This document shows positions 60,249 to 62,729 of a stretch of 62,729 nucleotides of DNA, one piece after another. Position 1 is the stretch's first letter; every line of letters begins with the position of its first letter. Below the pieces are notes generated by a model, which was given only the letters and a program-made list of their open reading frames with translations, was not told where the DNA came from and did no database searches. The position numbers were made by a program, and so were the translations under genes. This DNA comes from UBA9732 sp963606545 (GTDB lineage Bacteria; Spirochaetota; Spirochaetia; Sphaerochaetales; Sphaerochaetaceae): assembly GCA_963606545.1 (NCBI GenBank), contig CAVCYP010000003.1:1-62729 (forward strand), in the 5' to 3' direction.

Positions 60249-62054
60249 TCAACCTCCAACGCCCTTATCTATGCTGGCCCCAGTCAGCTTATTCACCAAA
60301 AGATTAATGGCAAGAACCGTGACAACTATCAGTAGGTTCAACGCATTTGCACTCTGGTCGCACCACACCTGCCAATACTCCAACAACGTCGTCATCAGAT
60401 AGATAGACCCCGATGACAGCAAAGTGAACAACGAAAGTTCTCTCATGCAGGACGTAAATGGAAGCAGATAGCCTGAAATGAATGTGGATTTCTGAATTGG
60501 GAATATGATTCTAAGCATTCGTTTCCACCAGGGAACGTCAACAATAACAGCAGCTTCTTCAATCTCTCCTGAGAGCTGAAGCATGGCATTAATTCCACTT
60601 CTAGATGCAAAAGGCAGATACTTGATTGAACCAACAAGTATCAAAAGCCCCATGGTCTTGCTAATTCCCATCTTAGCGCCAATGGCAAGGAAAGCGGCCC
60701 CCAAAGCCATGGAAGGCATTAAATAAGGGAGAAATGCAAGATTATCGGCTAGCTTAGCTAGTTTAGAGCCACGCCTTTTGGAGACGGCATAGCCTATGAG
60801 GATACCCATGGTGCCGGCAATGAAAGCACAGCTGAGGGAGAGGACAAGGCTGTTTTTGAAGGCAGCCCAGACTTGGTGTTCGTAGAAGAGACCATGTAGA
60901 CCATTTTCTTTTGGATAGCCCGGATCAAGCCAGTACTTAAGCGTGAGGTGGCTGTAGTCGCCAGGGATATCGGTACAGGATTCTAGGGCAAAGCTTACAA
61001 GCGGCATGAAGGAGCAGAAGATACAGAGCAAAACCAAGATGATAGCAATAATATACTTGCCCGCCCCAAGTTTAATGTAAGAAATTTGTCCACTTTTTCC
61101 TGTGACAGTTGTAAAGGACTTACGACTGCCTGTGACATATTGGTTAATTCCAAGAATGGCCAGTCCAAAGATAATCATGAAAATTGCCATGATGTAACCT
61201 TGGCCATACCAGCCACTGTTGATAAATTGTTTCAAAGTTGTAGTTAGAACGCTAAAGCCACTTGCGCCACCAAGGAATTGAGGCACGGCGTAGGCGCTCA
61301 TACTGCTTGAGAAAACCAGCAGGAAGGTAGAAAGTAAGGCAGGAAGGACAATTGGAAGGGTAATTTTTCTAATTATCTTTGCCCTAGAAGCCTTTAGAAT
61401 GGTTGCAGCCTCTTCCAGGTTTGCATCCATGTTTCTTAAGATTCCACCAATTAAGATATAGGCAAACGGTGCATAGTGAAGTCCCAGCACTATAGCGCAG
61501 GGAATCAGTCCGTAAACAAACTTCTCTGGTACGCATATTCCGGTTAACCAGTACAGCATTCCACTCTGATAAGAACCAATGTGGGGATTCTGAAAGAAAT
61601 TCTTCCAAAATGTTGCAATAGTCCAAGATGGCATGATGTAAGGAAATATAAACACTGTTGAGAAGAATTTTTTAAATTTCATATCCGTTCTTGTAATAAG
61701 AAAGGCCACTACTCCGCCATAAAGAATTGCAATAAAACTTGCCAGTAAAGACATCAAAACTGCATTCTTTAAGGGCTTCCAGAAGTACGTGGTGCTCATG
61801 CTAGAGGTGAGCATTCTTGTCCAGTGGAAGGTAGTAAACGAGCCAACCTTTTTTCCAAACAATTCTGGATATAGAAGATCAGCAATATTTACTGTAACGG
61901 TGTCCTTAATCAACAGTAACAACGGATAAATTGTAAAGAAACCTAAGATTACGACCGTCAAAGACAGAATAATGTTCTCTGGTTTTGAGACAAAATCTCT
62001 GAGTCTGTACTTAAGTTTTCTCTTGTGATTTTTAGGTTTGTTTATATCACTCAT
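60249..62054 (-). CDS. ABC importer double permease, FbpB/ThiP type
   Basis: The 601-residue protein is two fused permease halves with about 12 membrane helices and two EAA loops (LEEAATILKASRAKIIRKITLP and IEEAAVIVDVPWWKRMLRIIFP). This architecture is typical of ferric iron, thiamine and aminoethylphosphonate importers. No ribosome site precedes the ATG; TATATT lies 6 nt upstream, though its -35 is not clear. It follows the partial binding protein across a hairpin. The substrate is unknown. Confidence 0.94.
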   Translation of the reverse strand: MSDINKPKNHKRKLKYRLRDFVSKPENIILSLTVVILGFFTIYPLLLLIKDTVTVNIADLLYPELFGKKVGSFTTFHWTRMLTSSMSTTYFWKPLKNAVLMSLLASFIAILYGGVVAFLITRTDMKFKKFFSTVFIFPYIMPSWTIATFWKNFFQNPHIGSYQSGMLYWLTGICVPEKFVYGLIPCAIVLGLHYAPFAYILIGGILRNMDANLEEAATILKASRAKIIRKITLPIVLPALLSTFLLVFSSSMSAYAVPQFLGGASGFSVLTTTLKQFINSGWYGQGYIMAIFMIIFGLAILGINQYVTGSRKSFTTVTGKSGQISYIKLGAGKYIIAIILVLLCIFCSFMPLVSFALESCTDIPGDYSHLTLKYWLDPGYPKENGLHGLFYEHQVWAAFKNSLVLSLSCAFIAGTMGILIGYAVSKRRGSKLAKLADNLAFLPYLMPSMALGAAFLAIGAKMGISKTMGLLILVGSIKYLPFASRSGINAMLQLSGEIEEAAVIVDVPWWKRMLRIIFPIQKSTFISGYLLPFTSCMRELSLFTLLSSGSIYLMTTLLEYWQVWCDQSANALNLLIVVTVLAINLLVNKLTGASIDKGVGG

Positions 62055-62085
62055 TTATTAAATATAAGGTATTTTGTAGACATTA

Positions 62086-62119
62086 ACGCCGTAGAGCGTA
62101 GCGACGCAACCTACGGCGT
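62086..62119. repeat. Strong hairpin between binding-protein and permease genes
   Basis: ACGCCGTAG (62086-62094) pairs perfectly with CTACGGCGT (62111-62119), with an inner GCGT/ACGC stem. No T-run follows in the direction of transcription. It may protect the upstream mRNA and lower permease expression, as REP-type stems do in sugar operons. Confidence 0.75.
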
Positions 62120-62136
62120 AAAAATCAAGAAAAAAA

Positions 62137-62729
62137 TCACTTCTTAGCAATTTCTGCGTTAACAAAGTCTGTAATAGCAGACTTGTTGAGCATGATATAA
62201 GAAGCATCTTCTGCAACAAGGCAGTTCTTCCAGAAATCAATTGCCTGGTCTCCGTCTGAAGCACCAATTTCAGGGTTGGTTGAGTAAGCACCAAGGATAC
62301 CTGTACCAGCACCGCCCCATGGAGTAAAACCTTCAGCACTCATCAAATAGTTGATGAAAAGCATGGTTGTATAAGGTCTTGGGCACTTAGCTGTCATCTG
62401 GACATACATTGGATACATGAAGCCAGAGAATGGATTAATCTGCTGCTCTGTGAAAGCACCAACTGTGAGGTTGCCCTTGAGGGACTCATCAACGTCTCTG
62501 GTCTTTGAAAGAACAAAGAGACCAAGACAGCCTTCGCTATCGGCCTTAGCCATGGTCTGGCAGATGGTGGTGTCAGAGTTAATTGAGAAGTTCACGTTTG
62601 CAATGAACTCTGCTACCCATTTGTAACCGGCGTTCTTGTAGGAACCAAGCTCAATATCTTTGCCGTAGTAATCTTTGTAGGCCTGTGCAAGCTTTTCTGA
62701 CCACTGATCGCTGGTGCACATGATGAGGA
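62137..62729 (-). CDS. ABC importer binding protein, C-terminal part
   Basis: The visible 197 residues are the C-terminal part of a periplasmic binding protein of the iron/thiamine type; the frame stays open to the right edge, so the signal peptide is missing. Segments such as AKADSEGCLGLFVLSKTRDVDESLKGN, NPFSGFMYPMYVQMTAKCPRPYTTMLFINYLMS and TNPEIGASDGDQAIDFWKN fit a domain-swapping two-lobed fold. It begins a unit with the double permease and ATPase. The ligand is unknown; iron is possible but not shown. Confidence 0.85.
   Translation of the reverse strand, partial: LIMCTSDQWSEKLAQAYKDYYGKDIELGSYKNAGYKWVAEFIANVNFSINSDTTICQTMAKADSEGCLGLFVLSKTRDVDESLKGNLTVGAFTEQQINPFSGFMYPMYVQMTAKCPRPYTTMLFINYLMSAEGFTPWGGAGTGILGAYSTNPEIGASDGDQAIDFWKNCLVAEDASYIMLNKSAITDFVNAEIAKK

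Overview
This window looks like chromosome from a host-associated, gut-type spirochaete, probably Treponema-like. That is an inference. The base composition is moderately AT-rich. The alanyl-tRNA synthetase ends right after its editing domain, as in known spirochaete enzymes. There are lipoproteins, a small outer-membrane beta-barrel ending in Phe, and no rRNA, prophage, CRISPR array or transposase.

Region 1 (1-7155) is an import and degradation operon for galacto-/lacto-N-biose type host glycans. It holds the end of a sugar-binding protein, two ABC permeases, a two-gene intracellular GH136-like lacto-N-biosidase, a GH112 phosphorylase and an aldose 1-epimerase-like protein. Region 2 (7189-18567) mixes a threonine aldolase, a HAD phosphatase, asnA and a group B-like [FeFe] hydrogenase with pectin genes: a secreted PL9 pectate lyase, a small secreted protein and a cytoplasmic GH105-GH28 fusion.

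Region 3 (18681-28011, minus strand) is a hexuronate locus: gntR-uxaE, then uxuB, a PfkB kinase, gnd, a LarA-superfamily racemase/epimerase and uxaC. No mannonate dehydratase, altronate dehydratase or KDPG aldolase gene is present. The gene set instead fits galacturonate -> tagaturonate -> fructuronate -> mannonate -> gluconate -> 6-phosphogluconate -> ribulose-5-phosphate, with the LarA homologue making the C2 epimerisation from mannonate to gluconate. I consider this the most interesting candidate system here. A palindromic operator (ACTGATATATYAGT) lies exactly between the -35 and -10 of the uxuB promoter and again upstream of gntR.

Region 4 (28980-45963) is mostly housekeeping: smr, tRNA-Arg, topA, a riboflavin kinase fused to a winged helix, ychF, rlmN, an OPT transporter, an outer-membrane barrel, a LysR regulator, an NSS transporter, an M18 aminopeptidase, alaS, dprA, tRNA-Phe and 5-formyl-THF cyclo-ligase. 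Region 5 (45974-59141) has a heterodimeric ABC exporter, a nuclease-like/NTPase pair flanked by odd intergenic repeats, hsp20, an atypical initiator tRNA, trkAH, a double flavodoxin-like protein, a PlsC-zinc ribbon acyltransferase and a phosphohexomutase. Region 6 (59138-62729) is a second ABC importer (ATPase, double permease, partial binding protein).

A recurring feature across the window is a -10 hexamer ending only 6-7 nt before the start codon, with no Shine-Dalgarno. It suggests that many operon-first genes give leaderless mRNAs, while internal genes have good GGAGG-type sites.
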